A DNA stretch of 64,000 nucleotides from Anaerolineales bacterium (GCA_020634155.1 JACKCI010000002.1:372001-436000); one strand, 5' to 3'; positions 7,547-16,190 are shown, counted from the stretch's first letter. The notes: a model not told the origin generated them from the letters alone. Numbers and translations: made by a program.

Positions 7547-9008
7547 GCGTTGGCTGCTCCTGTTGCTCTTGATGCTGCCATTCGCAGCCGTCCATGCTTC
7601 CCCACCACAGCAGGGTGGGGATCGGCTTACCTTCGGGCAAACGGTGAATGGTGTCATTGATAACAGCGAGTTTCGCCAACTCTATCTCTTTAGCGGCAAC
7701 GCAGGGCAGACCATTGTCATTACCATGACTCGCCAGACGGGAGATTTAGATGCCTATCTGGTCTTGTTGCAAGTTGATGGTACGCTTTTAGCCACCAATG
7801 ATGATGATGGAAGCAACCCCGATGCCGCCATCCGTTCCTATCAACTTCCGATGGATGGTGACTATATTATAGTAGCCACTCGCTTCGGACATGAACACGG
7901 CACCACCACTGGTTCCTATAACTTGACGCTGCAAAATCTGGGGGCGGTTGCGATTGCGGAGACGGATACCCGTCTCGGTTATGGGGACACCGTATGGGGT
8001 GAACTGACCAACCAACGTACCGAGATTATCTATTATTTTGAGGGACAGCGTGGGCAGGTCGTTAACATCGCCATGAAGCGCACCTCTGGCAACCTTGACC
8101 CCTTGATTGACCTCTTTGATGGCAACCGTCAATTTCTCATTTCAGGCGATGACGACCCAACCTCGACCTTTCCTTTCAACGCGGGGATTGTCAACTATAC
8201 CTTGCCGCGTGATGATATTTACTTTGTGCGAGCCACACGCTATGGTTGGGCCAGCGGCACCACCGTCGGCACCTACCTATTGAGTTTAGAGCAAGTTCCA
8301 GTGGATGCCCTCGGCACTCGCCCCACCAATGCCCGTTATGTGCGCTACGGGGAACTCATTGAGGCCACCATTAGTGAGGAAGTGCCAGCCCGTTTCTTTC
8401 AATTTGAAGCGACTCGTGGGGATATTATCTCAGTTGCGGTGACCCAAGCGACGGGTGATTTATTGCCGTCTGTCAGTTTGCTGACGACTGACCTCAACCG
8501 CATGACAGGCAATACAGGAGGGCGGGAAGCCAAAAGTGTGCGTTTGCCAGCCGTCACGATTGGCGAAACAGGCATTTACTATCTGTCCATTTCGCGGTTT
8601 GAGGGCTTTGAGGGCAAGACAGCGGGTACCTTTACCCTTGAACTCAAACAACTCGAAGGTCTTGACCCACCCGCTGGCATTGAATTGCTGTATGGGGGAG
8701 AGGTTGTTGGTGATCTTGATGATGAGGGATATGCTGATAACTATGTATTTTTAGGTGCGGAAGGCGACGTGATTACCCTCCGTATGCAACGCCTTGAGGG
8801 TAACCTCGACCCATTACTAACCCTCCGTAGTAGCAATGGCAAGCAGTTGATTGCCAATGATGACGAGAGCGAAACCAGCCAAAACGCACTGATTAGCAGT
8901 TTTACCCTCCCCAAAGATGATATTTATCAGATTGAAGCCTCGCGCTATCAACGGATTGAAGGCGAGACCAGCGGTACCTACTCGCTTACCTTGCAGCTTG
9001 AAAACTAA
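7539..9008 (+). CDS. Secreted protein of four PPC domains, paralogue of the preceding gene
   Basis: About 489 residues: signal peptide (MSKRWLLLLLLMLPFAAVHA) and four PPC beta-sandwich units beginning near residues 30, 145, 265 and 385, each with the GQTVxGxI / GDLDxxL / ATRxxxExGTTxGxYxLTL pattern. No catalytic domain. The start overlaps the end of the previous gene (ATG at 7533 or 7539, stop of the neighbour at 7544-7546), so the two are translationally coupled and presumably made together. The function of PPC-only proteins is not known; surface binding or assembly is a guess. Confidence 0.83.
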   Translation: MSKRWLLLLLLMLPFAAVHASPPQQGGDRLTFGQTVNGVIDNSEFRQLYLFSGNAGQTIVITMTRQTGDLDAYLVLLQVDGTLLATNDDDGSNPDAAIRSYQLPMDGDYIIVATRFGHEHGTTTGSYNLTLQNLGAVAIAETDTRLGYGDTVWGELTNQRTEIIYYFEGQRGQVVNIAMKRTSGNLDPLIDLFDGNRQFLISGDDDPTSTFPFNAGIVNYTLPRDDIYFVRATRYGWASGTTVGTYLLSLEQVPVDALGTRPTNARYVRYGELIEATISEEVPARFFQFEATRGDIISVAVTQATGDLLPSVSLLTTDLNRMTGNTGGREAKSVRLPAVTIGETGIYYLSISRFEGFEGKTAGTFTLELKQLEGLDPPAGIELLYGGEVVGDLDDEGYADNYVFLGAEGDVITLRMQRLEGNLDPLLTLRSSNGKQLIANDDESETSQNALISSFTLPKDDIYQIEASRYQRIEGETSGTYSLTLQLEN

Positions 9009-9072
9009 CGCTTGTCACCACCTAATGAAACGGGTACTATCGGGGCATTACTCGGTATTGAAAGAGCATTGA

Positions 9073-10401
9073 ATGTCCTTCTCCTATAGTGATGCACTCG
9101 ACACGCTTTACAGCTTTATCAATTACGAACTCAAGCGCCAAGACCGCTATTCACCGGATGTTATGACCTTAGAGCGCCCGTTGCGGCTGTTGGAGTTGAT
9201 GGGCAATCCCCACCAGCGCTATCCAACCGTACATCTCACAGGCACCAAAGGCAAAGGCTCAGTTGGAGCCATGACGGCTGCGATTTTGCAGGCCAGTGGC
9301 TACAAGGTCGGCTTGTATTCCTCCCCGCATTTGCAAGATTTTCGTGAGCGCTTTCAAATCAATCAGCAAATGGTTAGCCAAGAAGATGTCGCTCAGATTG
9401 TCTATGACCTCAAGCCCCTCTTTGAAGCAGTAGAGGAATTGACATGGTTTGAAGTGACCACCGCGCTGGCCTTTGAATACTTTGCACGGCAAGGGGTTGA
9501 TATTGCGGTCATTGAAGTCGGGCTAGGTGGGCGTTTGGATGCGACCAATGTGGTGCGTCCAGTGGTGTCGATTATCACCAGCCTTAGTTATGACCACACC
9601 CACCTGTTGGGTAATTCTCTGGCGTCGATTGCCGCCGAGAAGGGCGGTATCATCAAGCATGGGGTACCGCTCGTGAGCGCTCCCCAAGACCTTGAGGCAT
9701 TGGAAGTATTGGAGCGCATCTGCCAAGAACGCCAAGCCCCGATGACCCTTGTGGGGCGTGAATGGCCCTATACCAGTTATCCGGTTGAACTTACTGGACA
9801 ACGGGTGGTTGCCAATGGTATTGAGTACCGCACCCCACTTATTGGTCAACACCAAGCCATCAATACTGCCGTCGTGACTGCCGCTATTGAGCATGTGCGC
9901 CAAGCCGGAATTGCCGTACCTGAGACAGCGGCTCATGAAGGGCTGGCAAGTGTGAGTTGGCCCGGACGCCTTGAAATTGTCCAGCAGAATCCCGCGCTGG
10001 TTTTTGATGCCGCGCATAACCGCGCCTCAGCTCGTTGCTTGCGTGAGGCTCTCCAATCCTTATTTGGTGAGCGTCCCCTCACGCTGGTCTTTGGGGCCAA
10101 GGGGGATAAGGATATTGTGGGGATGATGGATGAACTGTTGCCTTATGTCGATCATCTGGTGATTACCCAAGCCATCGATTCCCGTGCGGAAGGAACCGAT
10201 ACCCTTGTCGCTATTGCCCATCAGACTGGCTACACTGGCCCTATCACGGTTCAACCTGTGGTTGGGGAGGCGGTGCAGTTTGCACTAGCGAATACCAAGG
10301 GGATGGTATGCGTTACAGGGTCGCTTTATGTAGTGGGTGAAGCCCGCACCGTACTTGGTTTGCAGCCGGGTAAGGCCATCCGGTCAACGATTTCTGATTA
10401 A
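9073..10401 (+). CDS. folC: Folylpolyglutamate synthase / dihydrofolate synthase
   Basis: 442 residues of the Mur-ligase-like FolC family. It adds glutamate to folates (and often to dihydropteroate) using ATP in the cytosol. The ATP loop GTKGKGSVGAM lies near residue 58, followed by SSPHLQDFRER, the DATNVV motif near 157, and FDAAHNRAS in the C-terminal ligase domain near 313. A weak AAAGAG precedes the ATG. It shares strand with the PPC genes upstream and the lipoprotein three bases downstream, which suggests co-transcription without an obvious functional link. Confidence 0.93.
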   Translation: MSFSYSDALDTLYSFINYELKRQDRYSPDVMTLERPLRLLELMGNPHQRYPTVHLTGTKGKGSVGAMTAAILQASGYKVGLYSSPHLQDFRERFQINQQMVSQEDVAQIVYDLKPLFEAVEELTWFEVTTALAFEYFARQGVDIAVIEVGLGGRLDATNVVRPVVSIITSLSYDHTHLLGNSLASIAAEKGGIIKHGVPLVSAPQDLEALEVLERICQERQAPMTLVGREWPYTSYPVELTGQRVVANGIEYRTPLIGQHQAINTAVVTAAIEHVRQAGIAVPETAAHEGLASVSWPGRLEIVQQNPALVFDAAHNRASARCLREALQSLFGERPLTLVFGAKGDKDIVGMMDELLPYVDHLVITQAIDSRAEGTDTLVAIAHQTGYTGPITVQPVVGEAVQFALANTKGMVCVTGSLYVVGEARTVLGLQPGKAIRSTISD

Positions 10402-10404
10402 ACC

Positions 10405-11955
10405 GTGCGACGACTAGCCTATTTCATTGCATTGTTGGCGGTAACATCGTTGGCCTGTAACCTAACACGCCACCCGATTGAGCCGACACCGATACCGCCA
10501 ACCCAAACCCCTGATGCCACAGGTACTGCTCTAGCCGAGCAACCGACGCTCACCCCTACCAGTAGCCCAACCCCATCACCTACCGCCACTTTGACGGTCA
10601 CGCCTAGCCCAACCTTAACGTTGACGCCTTCTATTACCCCAACGCCGCGCCCGACTTCAACGCCGTACCCCACTGTCGTGTTGCAACCTAATGTCACCAA
10701 CTTTGTGGCAGTACCCGCCAGTATTCAAGGTGGGCTGGATGTGGCGTGGGTAGCCTTCACTGTCACTGAAAATCAGACGACCCCTGAAGATACCGAGACC
10801 GTTATTCCGAAGTTGGCTGTCTATTTAGCCCATCCCTCGAATGGCACCTTGGCGCGGGTGATTGAATTGCCAGAAGATGCGCGGGTGTATTGGTCGCCGA
10901 CGGGGCTACACTTGGCCTATGTACTGCGGGAAGGTGAGGGACATGGCCTTTACCTGCTGGATATTCAGTCGGGGCGGGTTATGAAGATTCATGATGGTAA
11001 TAGCCTCCAGCCGCGTGGCATCAATGGCAACCAGCCTGTATGGTCACCTAATGGCACCCGTTTGGCCTTTGTGCTGCCCAACGACTATGCCACTGACATC
11101 TATGTTATTAACGCTGATGGCACAGGACTGACCAACCTAACGAATGACTCTAGTTATGATTTCTGGCCGGCATGGTCTACGGATAGCCTCAAGCTGGCCT
11201 TTGTCTCCGACCGTGTACAATGCCCCACATGGCAACCTAACCGCGCCGATACGTGCGATCACCCTGACGCCACGCCGCCCCAAACGGGCAATCTCTTTGT
11301 GTATCGCTTTGATACACGCCGCGTAGAGCAAATTACCGAAACTATCATCAACGCCCCACCGGAATGGATTACCGAGGACTTGGTGAATGTCTCAGAGGGG
11401 AGCCTTGACCCCTTCTCAGATGTCAGTATTTTGTGGGTCTTTGATGTTGGGCTAGGGGCGACATGGCGTCTCTCGCCTAATGACGGGGCGCTTTATTCTC
11501 AACCTGCGTGGACATACGATGGCACTAAATTGCTTTATCATCGGGTCACTGACCAAGATGCTACGCTGGTCATGGCGGATTGGTATGGCAATGTAATCGC
11601 CAGCCAAACCAGTTATGAGTTTGTGCGTTTTGGCGTGAAAGCCACATGGTCACCCGATGGGCGTTATGTGGCGGTAGGGGGCAGCAGTGGGCAATGTCCG
11701 TATGGCTTGCTGGTCTTCGATGCCAATTTTGTACTGGCGGCAGAGCCATCTGAGACGTTATTGGCCTGTGACCCTAGCTATGACCCGACGGGTACCTATG
11801 TGCTGTTTAATGGCATCCTTGTGGCCCGTGGCACCGATGGACGGCGCGATATTTACTCGGCTGACCTTGTGGGTGGTGCCACTCGCAACCTAACCCGCAC
11901 CATTGAGGGCTTTATCCAAGTACAGGGGTGGGTTGGCCCAACCTTTAGAAACTAG
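10405..11955 (+). CDS. Lipoprotein with Thr/Pro linker and TolB-like beta-propeller
   Basis: The GTG at 10405 lies three bases after the folC stop. A lipobox (TSLAC, Cys18) follows a short hydrophobic stretch, so the protein is membrane-anchored outside the cell. Residues about 25-90 are a Thr/Pro/Ser-rich linker typical of Chloroflexota surface proteins. The rest, to residue 516, has repeated PD40/WD40-like blades (for example PVWSPNGTRLAFV, PAWSTDSLKLAFVSD, TWSPDGRYVAVGG, PAWTYDGTKLLYH). This fits a propeller used for protein or ligand binding. No enzyme motif is seen. Confidence 0.85.
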   Translation: MRRLAYFIALLAVTSLACNLTRHPIEPTPIPPTQTPDATGTALAEQPTLTPTSSPTPSPTATLTVTPSPTLTLTPSITPTPRPTSTPYPTVVLQPNVTNFVAVPASIQGGLDVAWVAFTVTENQTTPEDTETVIPKLAVYLAHPSNGTLARVIELPEDARVYWSPTGLHLAYVLREGEGHGLYLLDIQSGRVMKIHDGNSLQPRGINGNQPVWSPNGTRLAFVLPNDYATDIYVINADGTGLTNLTNDSSYDFWPAWSTDSLKLAFVSDRVQCPTWQPNRADTCDHPDATPPQTGNLFVYRFDTRRVEQITETIINAPPEWITEDLVNVSEGSLDPFSDVSILWVFDVGLGATWRLSPNDGALYSQPAWTYDGTKLLYHRVTDQDATLVMADWYGNVIASQTSYEFVRFGVKATWSPDGRYVAVGGSSGQCPYGLLVFDANFVLAAEPSETLLACDPSYDPTGTYVLFNGILVARGTDGRRDIYSADLVGGATRNLTRTIEGFIQVQGWVGPTFRN

Positions 11956-11967
11956 CCTGAATCAAAA

Positions 11968-11990
11968 ACGGAGAGGGGTGGCCTCTCCGT
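11968..11990 (-). terminator. Intrinsic terminator after rplA, possibly bidirectional
   Basis: ACGGAGAGG (11968-11976) pairs with CCTCTCCGT (11982-11990) over a five-base loop. Read on the minus strand the stem is followed by TTTTTGAT, a good tail for the ribosomal operon. On the plus strand only TTAAAA follows, so it may also end the lipoprotein transcript weakly. Confidence 0.85.
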
Positions 11991-12012
11991 TAAAAGTGTC
12001 TAACACACTCAG

Positions 12013-12732
12013 TTAGTCAGCTTGGGTTTCCATTGCCAACGCAAGGTTGACGTCCACCCGTATCCCCGGCCCCATCGTAGTGGTGACCACACAGCGGCGC
12101 AGATACTGGCCCTTGGCACCTGTTGGCTTGGCACGACGCAGCGAGTCCATAAAGGCCGCCATGTTCTCCACCAGCTTCTCAGCCTCAAAGCCAATCTTGC
12201 CAATCGGGACATGGACATTGCCCGTCTTATCATTACGATAAGCGACACGACCAGCCCGCACTTCTTGAATCGCTTGGGGGATGTCTTCGGGTTGGACAAC
12301 GGTGCCAGACTTGGGGTTCGGCATCAAGCCGCGCTTACCCATGACACGCCCTAACCGACCGATCTTCCGCATCATCGAAGGAATAGCAATCGCCGCGTCA
12401 AATTCCAACCAGCCGTCTTTCTCAATACGGTTGATAATCTCGTCGGTGGCGATAATATCTACCCCAGCTTGTTCGGCGATTTGCACGGCTTCACCTTCAA
12501 CAAAGGCCAACACGCGCACGGTCTTGCCCAAGCCATTGGGGAGCAAGACGGTAGTACGGACTTGTTGGTCACTGTGGCGGGGGTCAATCCCTAGGCGGGT
12601 ATGGACTTCAACCGTCTCATTAAATTTGGTGAAGGAGATTTCCTTGAGCAGCGCAATCGCTTCTTCAGGGGTATATTGCTTGTCGCGGTCAATTTTTTCG
12701 GCTGCCGCTAAGTATTTCTTGCCGTGTTTCAT
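12013..12732 (-). CDS. rplA: 50S ribosomal protein L1
   Basis: 239 residues, the usual length. It forms the L1 stalk of the large subunit near the E site and in many bacteria represses its own operon by binding the mRNA. Recognised by the start MKHGKKYLAA, the RLGIDPRHSDQQVR segment, GLMPNPKSGTV near residue 140 and the C-terminal strand TTTMGPGIRVD. The ATG at 12732 is chosen because GGAGG lies seven bases upstream; an in-frame start seven codons earlier lacks this. It is last in the operon; rplJ and rplL, which usually follow, are absent. Confidence 0.96.
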   Translation of the reverse strand: MKHGKKYLAAAEKIDRDKQYTPEEAIALLKEISFTKFNETVEVHTRLGIDPRHSDQQVRTTVLLPNGLGKTVRVLAFVEGEAVQIAEQAGVDIIATDEIINRIEKDGWLEFDAAIAIPSMMRKIGRLGRVMGKRGLMPNPKSGTVVQPEDIPQAIQEVRAGRVAYRNDKTGNVHVPIGKIGFEAEKLVENMAAFMDSLRRAKPTGAKGQYLRRCVVTTTMGPGIRVDVNLALAMETQAD

Positions 12733-12794
12733 AATTACCTCCGGTGGTACCAACGAGCCAGTGGCTCTCCCACACGTTCAACTAAGAGTAAAAA

Positions 12795-13220
12795 CTAGAG
12801 TTCGACTTCAACGCCCATGCTACGGGCCGTGCCAGCAACTTGGAGCATCGCGCCTTCCATATCAACCGCATTGAGGTCTTCCATCTTAATCTCAGCGATT
12901 TTCTGGACTTGGGCACGGGTCAACTTGCCGACCTTATCACGATTCGGCACACTAGACCCCTTTTCCACACCCGCTTCTTTACGGATCAAAAAGGCAGTGG
13001 GGGGACTCTTGAGACGGAACTTAAAGGAGCCATCGCTAAAGATGGTAATTTCCGCCGGAATGATTTCGCCAATCCGTGTGCTGGTCTTGGCATTATAGTC
13101 CTTACAAAAGGCCATCAGGTTGATGCCATGTTGGGCCAAAGCTGGACCAACGGGGGGAGCAGGGTTGGCTTTGCCTGCGGGCAATTGCAAGGTAACAACT
13201 GCTTTGATTTTCTTCGCCAT
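12795..13220 (-). CDS. rplK: 50S ribosomal protein L11
   Basis: 141 residues, normal length. It binds 23S rRNA at the GTPase-associated centre. The Pro-rich N-terminal domain PAGKANPAPPVGPALAQHGI, the NAKT segment and the C-terminal rRNA-binding stretch with GTARSMG are all present. An AAAGGA ribosome site precedes the ATG. It follows nusG by 21 bases and precedes rplA by 62. Confidence 0.97.
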   Translation of the reverse strand: MAKKIKAVVTLQLPAGKANPAPPVGPALAQHGINLMAFCKDYNAKTSTRIGEIIPAEITIFSDGSFKFRLKSPPTAFLIRKEAGVEKGSSVPNRDKVGKLTRAQVQKIAEIKMEDLNAVDMEGAMLQVAGTARSMGVEVEL

Positions 13221-13241
13221 TTGCTAATTCCTTTGATGAGT

Positions 13242-13910
13242 TTAGACTTTCTCAACTTGCAAAAAGTCGAGTTCAACGGGCGTATCCCGCCCGAAAAACG
13301 ACACCATAACCCGCACCTTGGACTTTTCCATGTCGATTTCGCCCACGGTGCCAATGAACTCATTAAACGGCCCATCAATGATCCGTACCTTTTGCCCAGT
13401 CTTAAAGGTGACTTTAATCTTGGGCGATTCGGATTCCATGCGCCGCATAATCTGGGCTACTTCTTCCTTGCGGAGTGGGGTGGGGTCATTACCCATACCC
13501 ACAAATCCGGTTACTCCCGGTGTGTTGCGAACTACATACCACGAGTCTTCGTCCATTCGCATCTGAACAAGGATATAACCGGGGAACACACGGCGTTCTA
13601 CCGTGCGACGTTTGCCCTCTTTAACTTCGATTTCTTCTTCGGTGGGGACAACCACATCAAAAATCTTATCCTGCATCCCCATCGTCTCAATACGCTGCTC
13701 AATGGCATGACAGACTTTGTACTCTTGACCGGAATAGCAATGAACGACATACCAGTGTTTGTCGTCATCGTCTTCTGTGCCATCGTCAGTCTTGGTGTTC
13801 AACACAGCGACAATCGTATCTTCAACTGGTGTGGACGGTTGATCGTCATCATCAAAATCGACGGGATCAAGATCGAAATCGAGTTCGTCATCGTGCTGTT
13901 TGTTCACCAC
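13242..13910 (-). CDS. nusG: Transcription antitermination/elongation factor NusG with acidic N-terminal extension
   Basis: 222 residues. NusG binds RNA polymerase and links it to Rho and the ribosome. The NGN domain starts at HWYVVHCYSGQE (residue about 52) and contains FPGYILVQM and NTPGVTGFVG; the KOW domain starts at TGQKVRIIDGPF (about 167). The first 50 residues are an Asp-rich extension not present in typical NusG of about 180 residues. Start is GTG at 13910 with AAAGGG upstream. It sits between secE and rplK as in most bacteria. Confidence 0.96.
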   Translation of the reverse strand: MVNKQHDDELDFDLDPVDFDDDDQPSTPVEDTIVAVLNTKTDDGTEDDDDKHWYVVHCYSGQEYKVCHAIEQRIETMGMQDKIFDVVVPTEEEIEVKEGKRRTVERRVFPGYILVQMRMDEDSWYVVRNTPGVTGFVGMGNDPTPLRKEEVAQIMRRMESESPKIKVTFKTGQKVRIIDGPFNEFIGTVGEIDMEKSKVRVMVSFFGRDTPVELDFLQVEKV

Positions 13911-13937
13911 AATGCCCTTTCTAACACTAATGGGCGA

Positions 13938-14462
13938 TTAGAACGGGGAGTAATCCTCCCGCTGGAAGATAGCAAACCAACTAAAGGTTCCACCCACAAC
14001 AACCGCCGCTGCCGCCACCAACAAGAAGATTGTTTCATCTTCCAAGGCTTGGCGAAACCACCACCCCAAAAACACATCTAATAGACCGAGCGTAATTGAA
14101 AACACAACCGTCACCGCCAACACCAACCGCGTGAGCCGAATAGTGTCTTCGCGGGTGGGCCATGTGACTTTCCGCATCTCTGCGGCTGAAGCCCTGAAGT
14201 AGTTGACAAGGCTACCAACAAGGGGTATCCGCTCGATCAATGGCGTTGATTTGGCAAGTGCTTGGTCACGCCGCGGCGTGGCCCGACCTTTTTTCTCGGT
14301 CGTTGCGTTGGCTTCAACCAATTGACCACGTTTGCGCTGACGGCGGGCAAAACTATCGGATGTGGAAGCTACTTCTGGCTCATCATCAATGAGTTCTTCT
14401 TCAAGTTCTTCAAAATCGTCTTCAGCGTAATCGTCTACATCACGAGTGGTAATTTTAGCCAC
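13938..14462 (-). CDS. secE: Preprotein translocase subunit SecE with long N-terminal extension
   Basis: 174 residues, against about 60-130 for most SecE. The conserved SecE segment EMRKVTWPTREDTIRLT (near residue 95) precedes a membrane helix; a second hydrophobic stretch near 148-168 follows. The first 90 residues are an acidic stretch (DDYAEDDFEELEEELIDDE) then a basic, Arg/Lys-rich part. It stabilises SecY in the inner membrane. Start is GTG at 14462 with AAGGAG upstream. It is 27 bases ahead of nusG. Confidence 0.93.
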   Translation of the reverse strand: MAKITTRDVDDYAEDDFEELEEELIDDEPEVASTSDSFARRQRKRGQLVEANATTEKKGRATPRRDQALAKSTPLIERIPLVGSLVNYFRASAAEMRKVTWPTREDTIRLTRLVLAVTVVFSITLGLLDVFLGWWFRQALEDETIFLLVAAAAVVVGGTFSWFAIFQREDYSPF

Positions 14463-14490
14463 AATGAATGCTCCTTACCTTAATTTTAAA

Positions 14491-14510
14491 CACCGTCCAA
14501 GCGGACGGTG
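14491..14510 (-). terminator. Hairpin in the leader of secE
   Basis: CACCGTCC and GGACGGTG (14491-14498, 14503-14510) form an eight-pair stem with a four-base loop between tRNA-Trp and secE. On the minus strand TTTAAAATT follows. It may be a weak terminator or a processing site that separates tRNA from mRNA. Confidence 0.5.
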
Positions 14511-14526
14511 TCACAAAAACGCTCGA

Positions 14527-14599
14527 CAGGGGAGACAGGACTCGAACCTACAACCTACGGTTTTGGAGACCGTTGCTCTGCCAATTGAGCTACTCCCCT
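14527..14599 (-). tRNA. trnW: tRNA-Trp (anticodon CCA)
   Basis: The acceptor arms 14593-14599 and 14528-14534 pair fully, the anticodon loop CTCCAAA gives CCA, and GGTTCGAGTCC marks the T arm. Discriminator G. The 3' CCA is not encoded. It lies between tuf and secE, the usual place in many bacteria. Confidence 0.96.
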
Positions 14600-14610
14600 A
14601 TGATTTAAGT

Positions 14611-14628
14611 GGGGGGATTACTCCCCCC
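14611..14628 (-). terminator. GC hairpin between tuf and tRNA-Trp
   Basis: GGGGGGA and TCCCCCC (14611-14617, 14622-14628) pair with a four-base loop, 15 bases after the tuf stop. No T-run follows on the minus strand, so it more likely stabilises the tuf 3' end or marks processing than terminates. Confidence 0.45.
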
Positions 14629-14643
14629 CGATGAGTAGCAATT

Positions 14644-15834
14644 CTACTCAATAATCTCGGTAATGATACCCGCACCGACGGTCAAGCCGCCTTCACGGAT
14701 AGCGAACTTCGAGCCTTGCTCAAGGGCGATGGGCTTGGTGAGTTCGACAATGAGGTTCACATTGTCACCGGGAAGCACCATCTCAACGCCTTCGGGCAGT
14801 TCGACCACACCCGTTACGTCCACGGTACGGATGTAGAATTGGGGACGGTAGCCTGTGAAGAAGGCCTTGTGACGCCCACCCTCGTCCTTACGCAAGACGT
14901 AAACTTCGCTCTTGAACTTGGTGTGGGGGGTGATGGACTTGGGTTTCGCCAACACCATACCGCGTGAGACATCGGTGCGCTCAATACCACGCAACAACAC
15001 ACCCGCGTTGTCACCCGCTTGGGCTTGGTCGAGTTCCTTGTGGAACATCTCGATACCCGTCACGACGGTGGTGCGGATTTCTTCTTCCAGACCCACGATG
15101 TCGATGGATTCACCCTTCTTGATGAAACCACGATCCACACGGCCCGTCACCACCGTACCACGCCCCTTGATGGTGAACACGTCTTCCACCGACATCAGGA
15201 AGGGCTTGTCGATGTCACGGGTGGGGGTCGGGATCCATTCGTCTACCACTTCCATCAGTTTCAGGATAGGAGCATAGACGGGCAGGCTGATGTCTTCGGG
15301 TGCTTCCAAGGCTTGCAAGGCGCTCCCGCGGACAATCGGCGTGTCTTCGGGGAACCCATAGCTCGCCAGCAGTTCCGCCATCTCCAACTCGACCAGTTCC
15401 AGCAGTTCCTCGTCGTCCATTTGGTCAACTTTGTTGAGGAACACCACCATCGCTGGCACTTCCACTTGGCGGGCCAACAGCACGTGCTCGCGGGTTTGGG
15501 GCATCGGGCCATCAGGCGCACTCACCACCAAAATCGCACCGTCCATCTGCGCCGCACCCGTAATCATGTTCTTGATGTAGTCACGGTGGCCGGGGCAGTC
15601 TACGTGGGCATAGTGCCGTCCGTCGGTTTCATACTCCACGTGCCGAATGTTGATCGTAATGCCGCGAGCCTTCTCTTCGGGCGCGTTGTCGATTTCATCA
15701 TAGGCCATGAACTTCGCCATGGCTTTCATCCCAAGCGTCTTGGTGATTGCGGCGGTCAACGTCGTCTTGCCATGGTCTACGTGACCGATGGTGCCAATGT
15801 TGACGTGCGGTTTCTTCCGTTCAAACTGGGCCAT
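14644..15834 (-). CDS. tuf: Elongation factor Tu
   Basis: 396 residues, typical length. EF-Tu carries aminoacyl-tRNA to the ribosome using GTP. G1 GHVDHGKT (from residue 18), the switch I threonine in RGITI, G3 DCPGH, G4 NKVD and G5 SALQ-like GSALQ are in order, followed by beta-barrel domains 2 and 3 (GRGTVVTGRVDRG; the C-terminal end GAGIITEIIE). AAGGAG lies upstream of the ATG. It follows three tRNA genes in one transcript. Confidence 0.98.
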   Translation of the reverse strand: MAQFERKKPHVNIGTIGHVDHGKTTLTAAITKTLGMKAMAKFMAYDEIDNAPEEKARGITINIRHVEYETDGRHYAHVDCPGHRDYIKNMITGAAQMDGAILVVSAPDGPMPQTREHVLLARQVEVPAMVVFLNKVDQMDDEELLELVELEMAELLASYGFPEDTPIVRGSALQALEAPEDISLPVYAPILKLMEVVDEWIPTPTRDIDKPFLMSVEDVFTIKGRGTVVTGRVDRGFIKKGESIDIVGLEEEIRTTVVTGIEMFHKELDQAQAGDNAGVLLRGIERTDVSRGMVLAKPKSITPHTKFKSEVYVLRKDEGGRHKAFFTGYRPQFYIRTVDVTGVVELPEGVEMVLPGDNVNLIVELTKPIALEQGSKFAIREGGLTVGAGIITEIIE

Positions 15835-15898
15835 TGTTGTACTGACCGTCTCCTTATACCAAAATTTGCGTCGAGATATGGTTCTTAGACATTAAAAT

Positions 15899-15971
15899 AG
15901 CCTACGATGGGACTTGAACCCATGACCTCCTTCTTACCAAGAAGGTGCTCTGCCAACTGAGCTACGTAGGC
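15899..15971 (-). tRNA. trnT: tRNA-Thr (anticodon GGT)
   Basis: Acceptor arms 15965-15971 and 15900-15906 pair fully; the anticodon stem CCTTC/GAAGG encloses the loop TTGGTAA, giving GGT. T arm GGGTTCAAGTCCC. No encoded CCA. Last tRNA before tuf, like E. coli thrT. Confidence 0.96.
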
Positions 15972-15986
15972 ATGGTTTAGAACCAG

Positions 15987-16069
15987 TGGGCCGAGCAGGA
16001 CTCGAACCTGCGAAGGCTTCCGCCAGCGGATTTACAGTCCGCCCCCTTTGCCACTCGGGACATCGACCC
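15987..16069 (-). tRNA. trnY: tRNA-Tyr (anticodon GTA)
   Basis: An 83-base class II tRNA with a long variable arm. Acceptor arms 16063-16069 and 15988-15994 pair with one G-T wobble; the stem GCGGA/TCCGC encloses CTGTAAA, giving GTA. Discriminator A. It sits between two tRNA-Thr genes, like tyrU in the E. coli thrU-tufB operon. Confidence 0.96.
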
Positions 16070-16076
16070 AAGACCA

Positions 16077-16149
16077 AGCCGACGATGGGACTCGAACCCA
16101 TAACCAGACGTTTACAAAACGCCTACTCTGCCAATTGAGCTACGTCGGC
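16077..16149 (-). tRNA. trnT: tRNA-Thr (anticodon TGT)
   Basis: Acceptor arms 16143-16149 and 16078-16084 pair fully; the stem GGCGT/ACGTC (one G-T) encloses TTTGTAA, giving TGT. First gene of the tRNA-tuf transcript, like E. coli thrU. Confidence 0.95.
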
Positions 16150-16160
16150 CAGTAAGCAGC

Positions 16161-16190
16161 ATTCTACTGGAGGCCATTCTACTTTGTCAA
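16161..16190 (-). promoter_or_regulatory. Predicted strong promoter of the tRNA-tuf-secE-nusG-rplKA operon
   Basis: On the minus strand, TTGACA (16185-16190), 18-base spacer, TAGAAT (16161-16166). Transcription would begin about five bases before the first tRNA. This near-consensus site suits a stable-RNA operon. Confidence 0.8.

Noticed and set aside
10480..10680. Thr/Pro-rich run as a tandem DNA repeat
   Set aside because: It is a low-complexity protein linker after the lipobox; the DNA shows no fixed repeat unit.
12840..14081. A 413-codon plus-strand ORF
   Set aside because: It lies antisense to rplK, nusG and part of secE, which are certain, and its protein has no recognisable domain.
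15019..15888. A 289-codon plus-strand ORF, His/Asp/Val-rich
   Set aside because: It is the complement of tuf; the odd composition follows from tuf codon use.
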